From Symsagittifera roscoffensis (Eukaryota > Xenacoelomorpha > Acoela > Convolutidae): a DNA stretch of 64,000 nucleotides. The stretch's first letter is position 1; every line of letters starts with the position of its first letter. The translations under genes and the position numbers were made by a program. The notes beneath the pieces were generated by a model. That model was given only the letters and a program-made list of their open reading frames with translations. It was not told the DNA's origin and did not search any database. The stretch covers positions 11,702,670-11,766,669 of the forward strand of contig NC_087062.1 in assembly GCF_963678635.1 (NCBI RefSeq), read 5' to 3'. Positions 26,754 to 39,286 of this stretch are shown piece by piece.

Positions 26754-28313
26754 CAGGGTATTTTTGTGCGAGTGGTTTTTTTTAAATTCCAATTTCTCTT
26801 AAAGTACTTGAGATACAGTTTTGCAATTTTGTAGGAACATAGTAGACTGACGGATTGTTTCAAAACAGGAGTACTGTGATCCAGTTACTCCAACAAGTGT
26901 TAAAAGTGGCCTCCGTCTCGAGTTTGACAAAAATTTTTTCTTTCTTGGATATTATCAGTAGCTCTTCTGCACTCCATTTGTGATACGCTTTGGATAATGC
27001 GCTCCGCTCCACGCATGCCACGAGGTTCTCCGAAGACTGTTGACTGACTTTGAAAACCTCGTTCAATACAAATCCCGGAAAACCAGTAATTCAGAGGTTT
27101 GAGGTCTTGACTTTGTGCATGCCATTGCACGCTGGAATGCCTGCTGGTCATTGTTTTGAAACTGTTCCAAGTAAATGTGCGAATTTACAGACACTGGTCG
27201 TCCTTGCTAAGTGTACAAGAGCGAAGTGATTTTCCCTGAAATCGGTCTGATGATTTTCAAAAAAATTTGTAAATGCTAATTTTTGATTTTTCGTGCTTAT
27301 GATTTCTGTTTTTTTTTTTCAAATTCACTTCATTTCCTTGGTTGAATGACAAACTCCACTTGAAGAGTTCGATTTAAAGGTCGTGAAAAACTAAAAATGA
27401 CTTCCGGTTTGAAAATGGACATTTTTTTTTCTGAATTTCTAACGAAATAAATACGGCTTTCTCCAAATGGGATAACTTTAAAAAAAACTATGCCAATCAT
27501 AAACATTATTTGAAATTGTATCTAAGAGTTCTAAGAGCTTTAACGTAAAATGTTTTTTCGAAATTTGATATCTGTTTTCGATTTTCTTGATTTTTTATAC
27601 TTACCAACTGTCTATGGGCTATATTTGACCTCAACACTAAAACGGCCCAAAAACATCACCTCACTCCAAACATGACATCATTTTCCGTTTTTAGTGATAC
27701 TTTTTTGAAATAAGTTGATTAGGACTTGAAAGGGCCAAGGTCTGGTAAGTCGCTTTCCGGCAGAATATTTTGCCAGATTTGATGGACCAATTTGGGCTTG
27801 TATGGCTTCCTTTTAAGAAATGTGCGACAAACTTGCTCGATGGTGGAGAGTGACAAACCCAACTCACGTGACCATTTTGATTAAATTGTCTGGATGCTCT
27901 CTAAAATACACCCGAATCAGATCACAACTGACTCATGGAAGCTGGGCTTATTCTCCGGCAAGGCCAATTTTTTGTCGATTTTTAGCTAAATTTCTGAAGG
28001 CTGTATATATTTTTTTATTTACCAATAATTGAATAAAATCGGACCAATCGAATTGGAACTTCAGCTGAAAAAGATTACTCCTTGAACCACTTTACAATGT
28101 TGATTTCTTAATCTGTTGTTTCCATTTCTTTAATTCAAACTATTTAACGCTTATAATGCAATTTTTTTTTTTTTACAAAACCTGCAGTTTTTATGATTAC
28201 GCTTGTCGGATTACTAATAAAGTTTGGTTTTGTGACAATCCGTCACGTTCCTCTGCTCATACAAACAGTTTATAGCTTCAATACTTTCTGAGAACTAGTT
28301 TTGAAACACCCTG
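26754..28313 (-). mobile_element. dead Tc1/mariner transposon in the hnRNP intron
   Basis: The left end CAGGGTATTTTT and the right end (reverse complement CAGGGTGTTTCAAAA) form short terminal inverted repeats, flanked on both sides by TA (26752-26753, 28314-28315), the duplicated target of this superfamily. Length is about 1.56 kb. The interior holds a minus-strand transposase remnant. Confidence 0.75.
26860..27920 (-). pseudogene. mariner-type transposase remnant
   Basis: Minus-strand reading gives an N-terminal helix-turn-helix near 27730-27870 (SRELGLSLSTIEQVCRTFLK, then RKPYKPKLVHQIW). At the C-terminus QWHAQSQDLKPLNYWFSG (about 27070-27125) matches the WPxQSPDLNPLDYxxW block that carries the last catalytic Asp of mariner transposases. 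The 26860-27066 frame continues to the C-terminus. The central catalytic part is scrambled by frameshifts, so the element is inactive. Confidence 0.75.
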
Positions 28314-29012
28314 TAGCTGAATTGCGTTTTGTGGGGCTGCTCGAATAATAGTTGCAGTTGACCCATTTATTCGTAGCAATCCGTTTAGAAAGGTTAACTA
28401 GAATGTCGGATTTAACATCATCAAACGGAACACAGTTTGTTGTTACGACGCCCCTAGGGCTGGAAGGAACTATGGCGTAGGGTATTTCAATTTAAGTACC
28501 TCAAGTAAAGAGTGTAGTAATCAAGTGTGGTTTCATATTAAAGCCCTTTCAGCGGTTATTTGGACTCCAAAAGTTTTTCTCAGTGTCGAGAAAAATTGGT
28601 CCGACTTTTTGCAGACCAAGTTTCACGAAATTTGATGGCACAGAACACAATTTTTGTGAAACTCAATTTAATTCTAACATACTTCTGTCGTTTAGCAAAG
28701 TTGCTTCCATTCTTCAGATTTCACCTAACTTAATTGCCTTCGAATTTTGTGCTTAAAGAACGACCAAGAAATAAAATAAAATTTTCGAAAAATTATAGAT
28801 TTTTCTATGTATCTAATTTTTGAATTTCTTTAATTGATTGATTAATGGTGGTCAGAATCTTAATTATTTCAAAGACAACCAATAGGGCTCTTTTTAGTTG
28901 CGTTAATTTTACCACAATTAATCCGAATTGTGGTTCACACTAAAAGTTTTAAACAATCTTGTTATTTAAATTTTCATGATCTAGTAGATGTAATCTGTAT
29001 TGTTTTTTCAAG

Positions 29013-29183
29013 GGATCACGAGCGGCGCCGTCATCGTCCGCTTACGGTCACTACGCGTCAGGCTACGAATATACTACAGGGTACGGGGTGCCAGTCCCAC
29101 CGGCATACGAGACCGAATATGAAACAGTAGAGTACTACACGACACCTGGATACGACTACTACGATCCATATGGAGGTTATTGA
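29013..29183 (+). CDS. Syncrip: hnRNP R/Q last coding exon
   Basis: Acceptor tgttttttcaag|G at 29012, then 56 codons beginning GSRAAPSSSAYGHYASGYEY, ending DYYDPYGGY and TGA 29181-29183. The Tyr/Gly-rich composition continues the low-complexity tail of the main exon, as expected for this family. Phase 0 matches both donors at 26066 and 26096. The intron is about 2.9 kb and contains a decayed mariner element. The 3' UTR has AATAAA at 29536. Confidence 0.85.
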   Translation, partial: GSRAAPSSSAYGHYASGYEYTTGYGVPVPPAYETEYETVEYYTTPGYDYYDPYGGY

Positions 29184-29535
29184 AGAGAAAAGCGCAAATC
29201 AGAAGCAAAACAGTTGAAGAATGTTAAACATCCGACAGTTTAAAGATCCAAATTGCGATAAGTTTGAAGCTATAAAACATCGACAACGATCCATGAAATT
29301 ATTATCTGGTCCATCATGAATACAGAAACGAAATAGACCGAACATAAAAATTGTTTCGTGATTTCACAATTAGATTTAGATTTGCATGAAATCTCTGTGT
29401 ACCGCCGTCTCTTGCATAAAAATGAAACCATATTGATGGAAAGGAATTAAGTTAGAAACTATGCATTGATTGCGTCAAAGTTTGGGATTTAAATCTGTCG
29501 GATGTTTCGGCAACAATAGCTGCTAAGACCTTGTT

Positions 29536-29541
29536 AATAAA
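29536..29541 (+). terminator. poly(A) signal of the hnRNP R/Q long isoforms
   Basis: AATAAA 353 bp after the TGA, followed by a T-rich stretch. No later coding sequence of this gene is seen. Confidence 0.6.
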
Positions 29542-29559
29542 ATGTCTCTTTAAAAAGTT

Positions 29560-30520
29560 CTCCTTTGATTTATCTCGTTCAAACTCAATGTACCGTTTCA
29601 AATATCGTATGGTGTTTTTATTTATCTGTTCAAAATCAATTCTGTTTTCACAATGAAAGAGTGAATTAAAATGTTTTCAAGCTTTGATAGTTTTGTTGTC
29701 ATTTGATATTTTTCGTTGAAAGAAATGATGTAAGATCACTGGAGTCCTTTAAAAGTTAAGTATATTGCGTTTCTTATTAAAAGTGACACTCAATCAAATA
29801 TTTTATTGAGATACCATTGAGGTTGGGGAGAATTTTCAGCCATCTTTGAGTATGTTACATATTTTCAAGTTGATACCATTAGTTTCATTTAATTTCAACA
29901 TTCTGGTTCAAGTAAAGGCACTTATAGATAAGAAAGGCATTTTTGCTAAATTTATCATCGCTGCCGATAAATTGTGCAAAAATTCACCCTTCAGGAAGCA
30001 ATTTGATTTTTCTCCATTTCTGAACGGTACCAGGTCGAAGAAAGAGGGAAAATTGATAATGTTATTATATTTTTCCTAAAAGCATGAAATTAAAGTGTAG
30101 CAGATTATGATACCGATAAATTATAACTTGATCCCTTGGAGCTTGTTTTTTAGAACAGCAATTGCTACGCTAAAGTGCACAAGCTTTCAAAGTCTATTCA
30201 AATTTTTTACGGGTTCCGCAATTTCGTTTTGAACAGACACCTGCTGCTGACATAAATTGTCAGTTATAATTGAAAACGCCTCCCTTTGCTGACGAAATTT
30301 TCATTTCAATTATCTGTCTGATGGATGACCTATTAAATATTTGAAAGTTGTTGTGACATTTCCACAAAAGCGAGCATCTGAGGCCAATTTTTAAGTAAAA
30401 TTGATAGACTTCATTTAGAGGCAATCATTGAATAATAAGTTATCCGAGAAACACTATTGATGAAAACACTAAAGTGAGTGACAATTATTCATTGAGTTTT
30501 GGTATCAAATAAAATTGAAA
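29560..30520. other. intergenic, no feature
   Basis: AT-rich, without exon-like frames. A 77-codon ORF at 29846 has no recognisable composition or splice context. Confidence 0.4.
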
Positions 30521-30629
30521 ATGAACCAGCTGCTGTGTTCTGTTCTTTTTATTTCGTTTATTATACCAACAAAGCTTGTTGGATTCATGGGGGAGTATTC
30601 TCGAGACAGGCGACCCAATTTTGCATCAA
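30521..30629 (+). CDS. first exon of a probable secreted protein
   Basis: ATG at 30521 opens MNQLLCSVLFISFIIPTKLV, a good signal peptide (short n-region, about 15-residue hydrophobic core), then GFMGEYSRDRRPNFAS, with a dibasic RR. The frame meets a perfect donor, GTAAGTAT, at 30630, leaving phase 1. The ORF otherwise runs on to 30829 with less protein-like composition. No downstream partner exon could be recognised in the 31-42 kb AT-rich sequence. A neuropeptide or other small secreted precursor is possible but unproven. Confidence 0.4.
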
Positions 30630-31045
30630 GTAAGTATAATTTTAGCTCTCGATTTGTCTCATGTTCACAACTCAGAAGAATCCTGCACTGTGAAGGTATA
30701 AGAGAAGGTTTTCAAATAAAGAAAAAGGTTATGAACTTTCGTCTCGACTTTCATTGCTCTTTCCTAAAAAGAGTTACAGGGACCCTAAACCATGAAAACT
30801 GTTGCGCATTTGCTCAATTAGGCCGATGAGGAGAACGAGTTTGGTTGGAAGATTTAAAATCATTAGCACGCTCGAGCTTACAAGCGTTAGTGTTTTAGTA
30901 GGAACCTTATTTTTCTAACCTAACTCCAAAATAAAAGCGTTCATTGAAAATGTTCACTTATTGGAAATTTCACTATAGCAAGGAAATTGCATAGCATGTG
31001 TTCTATTGTTTTTCTGGCTAGTGTTTGGTAGTTATTAAGTTTGAG

Positions 31046-31095
31046 TGGTTAGTGTGCGAGACTCAATTTGTAGGTTGCAGATAAAATCAGGCTAA
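31046..31095 (+). repeat. tRNA-like fragment
   Basis: gagtggttagtgtgcgagac resembles a tRNA D-arm/A box, followed about 20 bp later by a degenerate T-arm-like stretch. No acceptor stem. Probably a tRNA-derived SINE remnant. Confidence 0.3.
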
Positions 31096-32189
31096 TAACT
31101 AGTCTAAAAAATCACTTGAATCATTCGGGGCAACTGGTAGACTATCTGTTTCGATGGGATACCTGGCCAATGGATATTTCTGAGATTTTGAAATGGGCGT
31201 TTTTTAAAATATTTTTGATCCTAAGTTATCATTTTCAAATTTGACTCTTTTACGCCTAGTAATTTTGTATATCTTAGGTTTTCATATTTTTTTACTCAAC
31301 GGTCGTTAACCGAATTTTTTGTTACCGCTTGATAAATTATATTTTAGGAAGTTTTATCAAATCGAAATAAATGCATTTTTGGGTTACGAACTTGCCTAAC
31401 AATTATACTGAACCGTTTACTCAGCGTATTTTGATAATATATCAAGTTCGAGTTACTGATGTGATCTGTTTAGTGTGAAATTCACATCCATATTTGAGAC
31501 GAGAAAACTAATGGGTTCTATTCTAGCCAGGATCTGGTTTTTTTTATTAAAATATTTTCTGGGGGATACTTTTAATTATTTGTCTCCTAATTTTTTGACA
31601 ACCTGCATTCCAACTCATGGTTTCCTTCTATGTGAAACAAGTACTGCTATATAAATAAGACATTTTGGTTCAGTTCTGTAATTTCAAAAATTTTGACCTT
31701 TTTTGTTGGAATAATTTTTTTAATGCTTTTTTGTTTCACAAAGCGAAACTATTGAGTCAATATTTTTTATAGCTCAAAATAAATAATGGTAACGTTGTTC
31801 CGGTTCAACCATAACCTACCCACATTTACTCGGCCTAAAGGACGCTACTTTGTGTAATGTTGCTAAGTTCACGCTTTCGATTGTATTTCTCGGATTTTTT
31901 CCGCAAATATAACATCTCGGGAGACTTCATTCGAAGTTTTTTGAATAACTTTTATGTATATTTTTTCTGCCTTAGTTGCCTCGGCCTCAATTTTACATTT
32001 GAGCTGCAATTCAAGTGGCGCGGAGCCTTTCTTTGTCTCCGTTCAACTTTTTTCACTACTGACATAAATGTTTGGAGTATCGCGCCTCAAATTGAAACGC
32101 ATTCGCGACTGACGTTTTAAATATTTTTTTTCTTGCGACAACAAATCACTCGTAATTAGCAACTAGTACTTTTCCGTTAAACAAATTGT

Positions 32190-32240
32190 TTTACAAACGA
32201 CAAGCCTGGGGTTCGAGTCAAGACCGGGTCTTATTTTTGG
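32190..32240 (+). repeat. tRNA-like B-box fragment
   Basis: gcctggggttcgagtcaaga contains the B-box consensus GGTTCGAnTC. No intact A box precedes it. One of several such fragments between 31 and 36 kb. Confidence 0.3.
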
Positions 32241-32329
32241 CCATTTATTAATGGAAGTATGTATGTCTGTGCACGTTGCTCTATTATAATATTATAGAAA
32301 AACTACACTCTTAAGTCCACTTCACAATT

Positions 32330-32400
32330 GGTCTACAGGTAAACATGCAGCTTCGGAGCAGAAGTTCTGGGGTTCGATATCCGGCTGGACTGGGCAGTTT
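32330..32400 (+). repeat. tRNA-like fragment
   Basis: ggtctacaggtaaacatgca followed 30 bp later by tctggggttcgatatccggc (B-box-like). Arrangement fits a degenerate tRNA-derived head. Confidence 0.3.
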
Positions 32401-32477
32401 GTTTAAAACTCGAGAAAATTATGACTTTCATCAATATGCATCATAATTATCATTTTAGCCCCTATCACTTTTTCTCG

Positions 32478-32535
32478 AGATAAAGCACGCGTCTTCGGAA
32501 AACAAGGCTTACGGTTCGAGTCCCAGCCTGTCTTT
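32478..32535 (+). repeat. tRNA-like fragment
   Basis: gcgtcttcggaaaacaaggc, then ttacggttcgagtcccagcc: a good B box with T-stem-like flanks, but no cloverleaf 5' half. Confidence 0.35.
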
Positions 32536-33781
32536 GTGTTTCTGCAAGGAGTAGAAACTGTTTTCTTTAGAAAATTTGAATTGTCGCATTATCGTTTGTC
32601 AACAATTTTCTAAAGCATGATTTTTTTTCTGTAAAGCGCCAAAAAATGTTCAGGGAACTTAAAATATAATAGTAAAACGTTCTGCTTATTGTAAACAATC
32701 AACTCTGATAATTTTGGTCATCGTTTTGTTTTCGTTGTTTCAATGGGTTTTACTAATGCTTTATCGATTTAAATGTCTCAAATTGCATCGTTTCAAATTC
32801 AAGAAAAGATTAAAATGCTGTTTTGTTTCAAGAGGAATGGGGCTTACAAACTTCAATTTTCAAAGTTCATTATTTCATTTTTGGCTCAGCTGGCGTCTAC
32901 CCAAGTTTTTTTGGCTGAGTTGCCGTCCTGTAAAAGGTTTTGAATGCTTGCTCAAAGACGGTGAAAGTATTCTTCGAAAAAAAATTCAAATTGAAGAGCA
33001 TTCGAGACAAATTGAAGAAATTCGTTATTTTCCATATTTTGAAATTCATTTCCTCGGACTAGTTTTTTCTTCCTTATTTCCTGCCTGCTAATTCACATTT
33101 CCATAATTCTGTTGTATAGCAAGTCTTGTGAAGCTCCGTTTTGCCCGTTTTCAGTTTTCTTTACATTCTGGCTTCCGTCTTTTTTTGTCCTACTGCCTTG
33201 ATAATTTTTGTTAGTTTGCACAAAGATTGAAGCTCGGCTTCGCCTCTGTAAAAAATTTTTATAATTAGTTTATGGTCAAGAATTGAAAACAAGCGCGCTG
33301 CCATGACTTAAAATGTGTTATCGTATTTCAATTAGAACTTAATCTGAATATAAGGATTGATAATATATTGGTCTGGACCTTGAAAACTACCATTTTGGTA
33401 AAATGATCTGAATTATCTGTACTGCTTTTAAAGACATAATGAGAGTGATTAGTGAATAAGCTTCAATTTTGGTTTAAATGAAAGAAATTATAAGTTTATG
33501 ACATTACCCTAAAGTTGATTTACAATCCCGTACCCGGCGGATACTGTTTTTCTAGATAGAAATTTTATATAGATTATCTTGTCAAGTTTTCTCTTACTTT
33601 CTGTGCAGAAACGATCTATTTGGTTTCTAGACTTGAAACAAACAGTATCTGGAAACAATTATCCAGAAACCAGTTCACTGCTGAACCGCAACGAGAGTAG
33701 CAATACAATGCAAAATAACACTTGTTATAACAGATGTTACTTTGCATTCAATTGCTAAAACTATTTATCTTTACAAGGTAT

Positions 33782-33832
33782 AAGGCCTAGTGGTTAGCAC
33801 AACCGTCTAGCAAAATGAGGGTCGCGTTACTT
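33782..33832 (+). repeat. tRNA-like A-box fragment
   Basis: ggcctagtggttagcacaac is a close match to a tRNA D-arm, followed by an anticodon-arm-like ccgtctagcaaaatgagggt. No B box follows, so it is truncated. Confidence 0.4.
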
Positions 33833-35217
33833 TTTTTCTAGCTAGAATTAGCCTAATTTGGCTAATTTAAATAAAAGATTTGGCTAATTTTTGATTTGAA
33901 AAAATATAGTAAATAAAAAATTTAAGAATATCTCTGCTCTATTTGAACATTTTATAAAACACTACTGACTAGAAATTTAGATTTGATATAAAGTATTTCA
34001 GGCCAGAAATAAAGAATTTTCTCGGTACGGGCTTGTTTTACGATATAAGTTTACAAATCAACATCGTTTAACAATGAAGCATTCCAGCTGACTTTTAGAT
34101 TACTGAAACTTAAGAATATGTATAATATAAAACCACTATGGTTCTTGTTTACTGGCTTTTGTTTATGGAAATGTGATACATATTTGTTAATTTTGATTCT
34201 ATACTTTGACTTTCATCTCGTCTTCAAACTTTGAGGTAATTGATTTCATTTTTGACACATATTTTTAGCAAATGAAACCTCTGCCAAGTTTATTTGTATA
34301 TTCGCCTGTACTCACTTTTTTGAACAATTGTTAAACAATAATTTGTTTTCGCTTTTTTGCCTATTTTTTGCTGGAGGAAAAACTTTTTTTCTGCAAACAG
34401 ATCATTTTTTTCAGCAAGCAAATTTTCGTTATGATTAAATTTGTAAGAAGTGTATTGTTTTTCGTAGCAGACGATAACCTCTATCAAAGGTTTTTTCATG
34501 AAGCAAATTTTTACGTCCTGGCTTGTTTTACGATTGAAATTATCAAATTTTTTTTCTGTGGTCATTTGCTGAAACGTATTCCGCTATAACTAAGGTAGGA
34601 CAAAATTTACTCAAAAAAATAACTCTCGTTGTTCATGTCAGTTATGCCGCTAGTTGTATGTTGACCGAATTCCGTAAGCCATTTTGCTAGTACACTTCTT
34701 TCTTTTGTTTGCAAACACCATTTTGTCCAATTTTACGGCAAGATCATTCAACTGATTGGCATAAAAATTTATAAGAAACAATTTGGCATCTACTGATTTG
34801 CATGATGAGCAAGTTTTTCGTTCTACTGTAATCAAAGTAATTATTCGCTCAACCAAAATTTTTTAAACAAATTTTTGGCTCATAACCGTGGATATCTGCG
34901 TTAATTAGGTTGATGTCAAAGAATTATTGTACGCAGTACTATTAGGAACTAGCCTTTGGCACTCAAATTGATAAAAATCTGTTCCAGTAAACATCACGCT
35001 ATTTTTTTTCTTTTTTTTTCAATTTTTGCTTCTTGGCCTAACAAAATGACAAAATAGAATGTGTTTCTATTAGCTTATCAATTTTTACACTTTCGGAAAC
35101 GAGTTTCTTGAATCCGGAACTAGATTTTTTCCCGTATAGAATTTTTCTAACACATCTGTTAGAAATTAAGAAAAGGTTTTGCTTCTGATTCTTAGCAACT
35201 TCGAGATCTTTTCCCAC

Positions 35218-35284
35218 TTGGCCTAGAAGTAATGCAGATGCGTTTGTACCCTATAGTCACGGGTTCGAGTCCTGGCCAGACCAT
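35218..35284 (+). repeat. tRNA-like sequence, most complete of the group
   Basis: Starts ttggcctagaag and ends gggttcgagtcctggccaga. The ends tggcc and ggcca can pair as an acceptor stem, and the B box is perfect. The D and anticodon arms do not fold well, so it is a pseudo-tRNA or SINE head rather than a functional tRNA. Confidence 0.4.
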
Positions 35285-38200
35285 GTTTTTTTCAGTATGT
35301 ATGAAATTTAAAAAAAAAGGTTTTTGGGAAAGTTTGAATTGCTGGTTTTTTGTTTGCCTGCTTACATTTTGTCAGCTTAGTTGCAACATCGAAAAGTTTT
35401 TTGTGCTGTCACCAATTTTCATCTTAGATGTAATCATTTTTGATTTAGTTCTATAAATTGTGAAAATTTTCAGCCTGACTATATTTCTTTCAGTTGTCCT
35501 GTGTTTTTAACGTTCAAAAGCTTTTGGCCTAAAAGATTGCGACGTTTGTTTTATCGGCACAATTGCGTTATTTTGTATTGCTTCAAAGGCAAAAAAGATT
35601 TTTTTTTTGTAAAATTCAGGTAGTTATTGTTTCAAACGTAAAAAAAATTCAAGTTATTAGAGATTTAAAAGTTATACGCTTCTTTTTGTATGACAACAAT
35701 TTTAATGTCATTTTTTGTTTCGGCTCATTAGGCGTTTACCTATTTGTTGGCGGCTTAGATGCCGCTCGTCAAATACTGAAACCTTAATCAAAACTGTTGC
35801 TTGTGTTTTTCGACTGTTTTTCTGAAATTATTTTTTTCTGAAATTATTATTTTTTGTTTCCGTGTCATTTTCTATTCGCGTGCTTGCAATGCTGCATTGC
35901 GTTACATTGCAAGTCATGTGTAGCTCCGTTTGAAAGCTGTGTGAAAATTTAGGTTGGCTTTGCTTTCAAAATTTCCTACTTAATTTTGCAAATTTCATAG
36001 GTGTAGATTTCGCCCATAATAAAGCTTAACCGAAACCATTTGGTTTTTATATGGTTCAAGAAAAAATTTTTTCATAAAACTTTCGGAAGATTGGGGCATG
36101 TAAATTTATGATATCTTTTTCACTGATATTTTTTCTGGCATTTTGGTTTTGTTTTTAAGACGGTTTTAGATTTTTGCTTCCATTAAGACGGTTTTACAAT
36201 TTTCTCAACCTAGTTGTCACTTTTTTGTGCTTAATTTTTTCTTGCACATTTTCATCGGTAAGCAATTTTGTAGCATGCGTCTTAGCTGCTTCCTTAAAAA
36301 CTCAATTTATGAAAAAAAAATGATTTGTCAACTTAACAGTTGACTCAATCAGTACGACGAATGCTTCAGCACCCACAGGTCCCTGACTCGAAGCCGGTAA
36401 AAAAAATGTAATGGTGCATGAACAACAGTCCGAAACTATTTTAAATTTTTTTCTGCAGAGAAGAAAATCACAGTCCTCTTGAAATTTTTATCTTTTTCCC
36501 CAGTGTCATTTTATCACCCAATGTTTCGTAGAAGGAGAATTTTTTGCTTTTTTGTCTATTTTCACTTCGGCCACTCAAACTTCCTCAAGTTGCTACTTCA
36601 AAACTGTACCAATTAATGCCCAAACATAAAGTCAAATCATCATCGGTTGATTTCAAAACTGCAACCTAAGAATCTTTTGGCGCGCTGTATTTTTGATATG
36701 GATCCAAATAAATGGTTTTTTCCCTCAGACCATGGAATTTTTCATTTAACTGAGAGAAAGTTTTTTTGATGAAGTTGATCATAATTTTCAAACTCATTTG
36801 GTCAGAATAATTGTAAAAAATTTTAATTTTCTTATGATTCTTAAGTTTTTCTTTTTTCCTGTCGTATATAACTATTTTGCCTTTCTTAGTAATATCTGTC
36901 CAACTTTTTTTACGATTCATGAGATGGGGGTATAACCGATAAGACTCTCTGGTAAAGATAATTATCTATAAATTATCACTTGAATGAAACTTCTGTGAAT
37001 GATCTGGTCGAATTCACCCTTCAATCGAGTATGAACAGCTACGTGTTAGCGAGTTAGACCCCTAAATTTGCTACCTTTAGAGACGTTTGCTTAGCGGCAG
37101 TTGCCCGTTTAAAGACAGCAGTCATTTTCTGGTCTTTTCACTGTTCAGTAGAGTCAGTAAATCTAGTTAAACATCAACCAATGAGAAAATTTTTCTTAGA
37201 AGTCATTGGTTCAACCCTGAAGCATTTGCGAACGTAACGGCAAATATGCTTGACCAAGCAAATGTTATTAAATTATCTCCCTGTTATGTTTGACCCCTCT
37301 TGCTTTGGCTCCGGTTATATTCAAGTAATTTTGGATATAAACAAGCCTTTCTTGTTAGTAATAAAAAAAAATCGGTTCCGATCAAGTGGTGACATGTGCT
37401 ATAGGACGTACTTTTGTCTCTGCTTACCAAATGAAAACCAACACTTCAAGTGTTGTTTCCCTAAAAACGGCCATCCTTTTGTTCAAACAAATTACTCTCC
37501 TTTTCATAAATATATTATGCATTCCCATTACACATTTACTTTCAACAAAAAAATATTATGGTGGCATTTTAGCCCTAATTAATTTTTCCGTCAGAAAGTT
37601 ACCTCAGCTATTATGCACTTATAGTTAAAAAAAGTTTTGAGAATTACACTAGTCTTCAAAGCCACAATCTGGTTTTTATTTCAAGGTCCTTTAGAAAATT
37701 TAATGCCAAATTGTTGGCATTATCAGCGACCTTGAGCAATTTGAACGGTCAACAACCGTTCTTCGTAGGTTGACTAGATTTTCGACACAGTTTTTGACGT
37801 GCTCAAATGAGTTAACAATTGATCTCCGACGTCAAAAGTTGAGCAGTTTCAGATTAATTAATTTCGTTCAGGTTCCTTCACCAAAACAATACTGCCAACA
37901 ACTTAAATTTAATTATATTACGTTGCGGTGAGCAGTTATCATGAAATCAGAACATAGAATTTTTGGAAGCAAAAGTTTTCTTTTGCCGAAAAATTCGATC
38001 AATTTTGGTTGATCAGACTGATGTTGCCTTTTTAATCAATTGTTGTATTCCGATTAGCAAGCATTATCAAAACGGAATACAGACTTTTTTCAGATTAACA
38101 ACTTTTTAAACAAAATCACTGAGTCATTTGGGCCGCTGAAATGCTCAAGTTCCTGAAAGTTCAAATTTAACTACAAGTTACAAAAAATCTAGGTTTCTAA

Positions 38201-39155
38201 CTAATTTTTGTTTGATAATAAACTTTCAATCTTTGTTTTTTTTTTATGATGATTTTTTGGGTTTATGGTTGTGAACATAAGTTCTGTCAGAAAAGTTCCT
38301 CGACTGTTCATTTGCTTTTATTTAGCAGCGTGCTTTGTTGCAATAACGTCTATTGAACTTTACAAGTTTTTTTTTAAATTCTATTATTTTACTCTTTTTT
38401 TTAAGATTAATTTCAAATTGATTGTTAGATTTAGCTAATTGGGTACATAATTGTTGGCTTAATTCTCTTATATATTCATTGTTCTGAGTTCAACGCCGTC
38501 CAGTACTTGTTAATTTGCAAATGAAGAAAAAATTTTCTCGAAATATTGACGGCCTATAGTTTGTCTGATTACTTTTTGCAGTCTGATTAGTTGCCATTGC
38601 GTTATTTTTTTTTTGTGATTTTGGCAATTGTCACTATAAGTAAAAATCATTTTGATCTATTCAAAGTAAATTTTATTTTTTACATCGCTCATTTTATATA
38701 ATTTACTTTTTAATAATTTTGTCAATTTTTCGCTTAGAAGCTTTATACGGCTTGAATGGTTTTAGTCTGGTTGTTTAGTTTTGTGTTTTGGTTCTCTGGC
38801 GCGAAAGTGAAAATAGCACAAAAAATTTGATTTACTTAGCTGTTTCAAAAGAAATTACTTTTTAATTTTGGAGATGAAGAAAAAACGTTAAATTGAAATA
38901 GCATAAAAGTGAATTTTTTGTAATATGAAAAGTTGAAGCCATGCAATAATAAACGGTTTCCTTGTGTTGATTGAAAAGTTTCCAGCTGTCAGTCGAATAC
39001 AATATTTATCTTTGTCGTTTGACTAAGGTTAAGGTTTCTTTCATTGTTCTCATTCTTTCAAAAAATTTGCAATTAAATGCGTTTCTGGAAACAATTTGGA
39101 GTGCTCTCAGCTATGTGTATGCTAAAAGTCAATCTCTTAACAAATAAACTGTTTG

Positions 39156-39157
<2 letters not shown>

Positions 39158-39198
<41 letters not shown>

Positions 39199-39221
39199 TA
39201 GAGAGATAGATAGATATATAG

Positions 39222-39258
<37 letters not shown>

Positions 39259-39286
39259 TGGAGAGGGAGAGAGAGAGAGAGAGAGT
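39158..39286 (+). repeat. GA/GATA microsatellite
   Basis: Starts as (GA)n, passes through (GATA)n with some atat, then returns to (GA)n. A minus-strand serine/leucine-rich ORF across it is an artefact. Confidence 0.95.

Larger units (their letters stand above)
30630..39157. other. long gene-free AT-rich stretch with repeat fragments
   Basis: No convincing exon. It contains tRNA-like fragments listed separately and diverged internal repeats. For example, a ggctcagctgg/ggcgtctac phrase near 32885 recurs in altered form near 35720 and 60860, and a gattagcaagc phrase near 38056 recurs at 60577. It could be a long intron of the gene starting at 30521. Confidence 0.4.

Noticed and set aside
34290-34589. 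Overlapping 73-91 codon ORFs on both strands
   Set aside because: AT-rich, Lys/Phe-dominated translations typical of non-coding sequence, without splice context.
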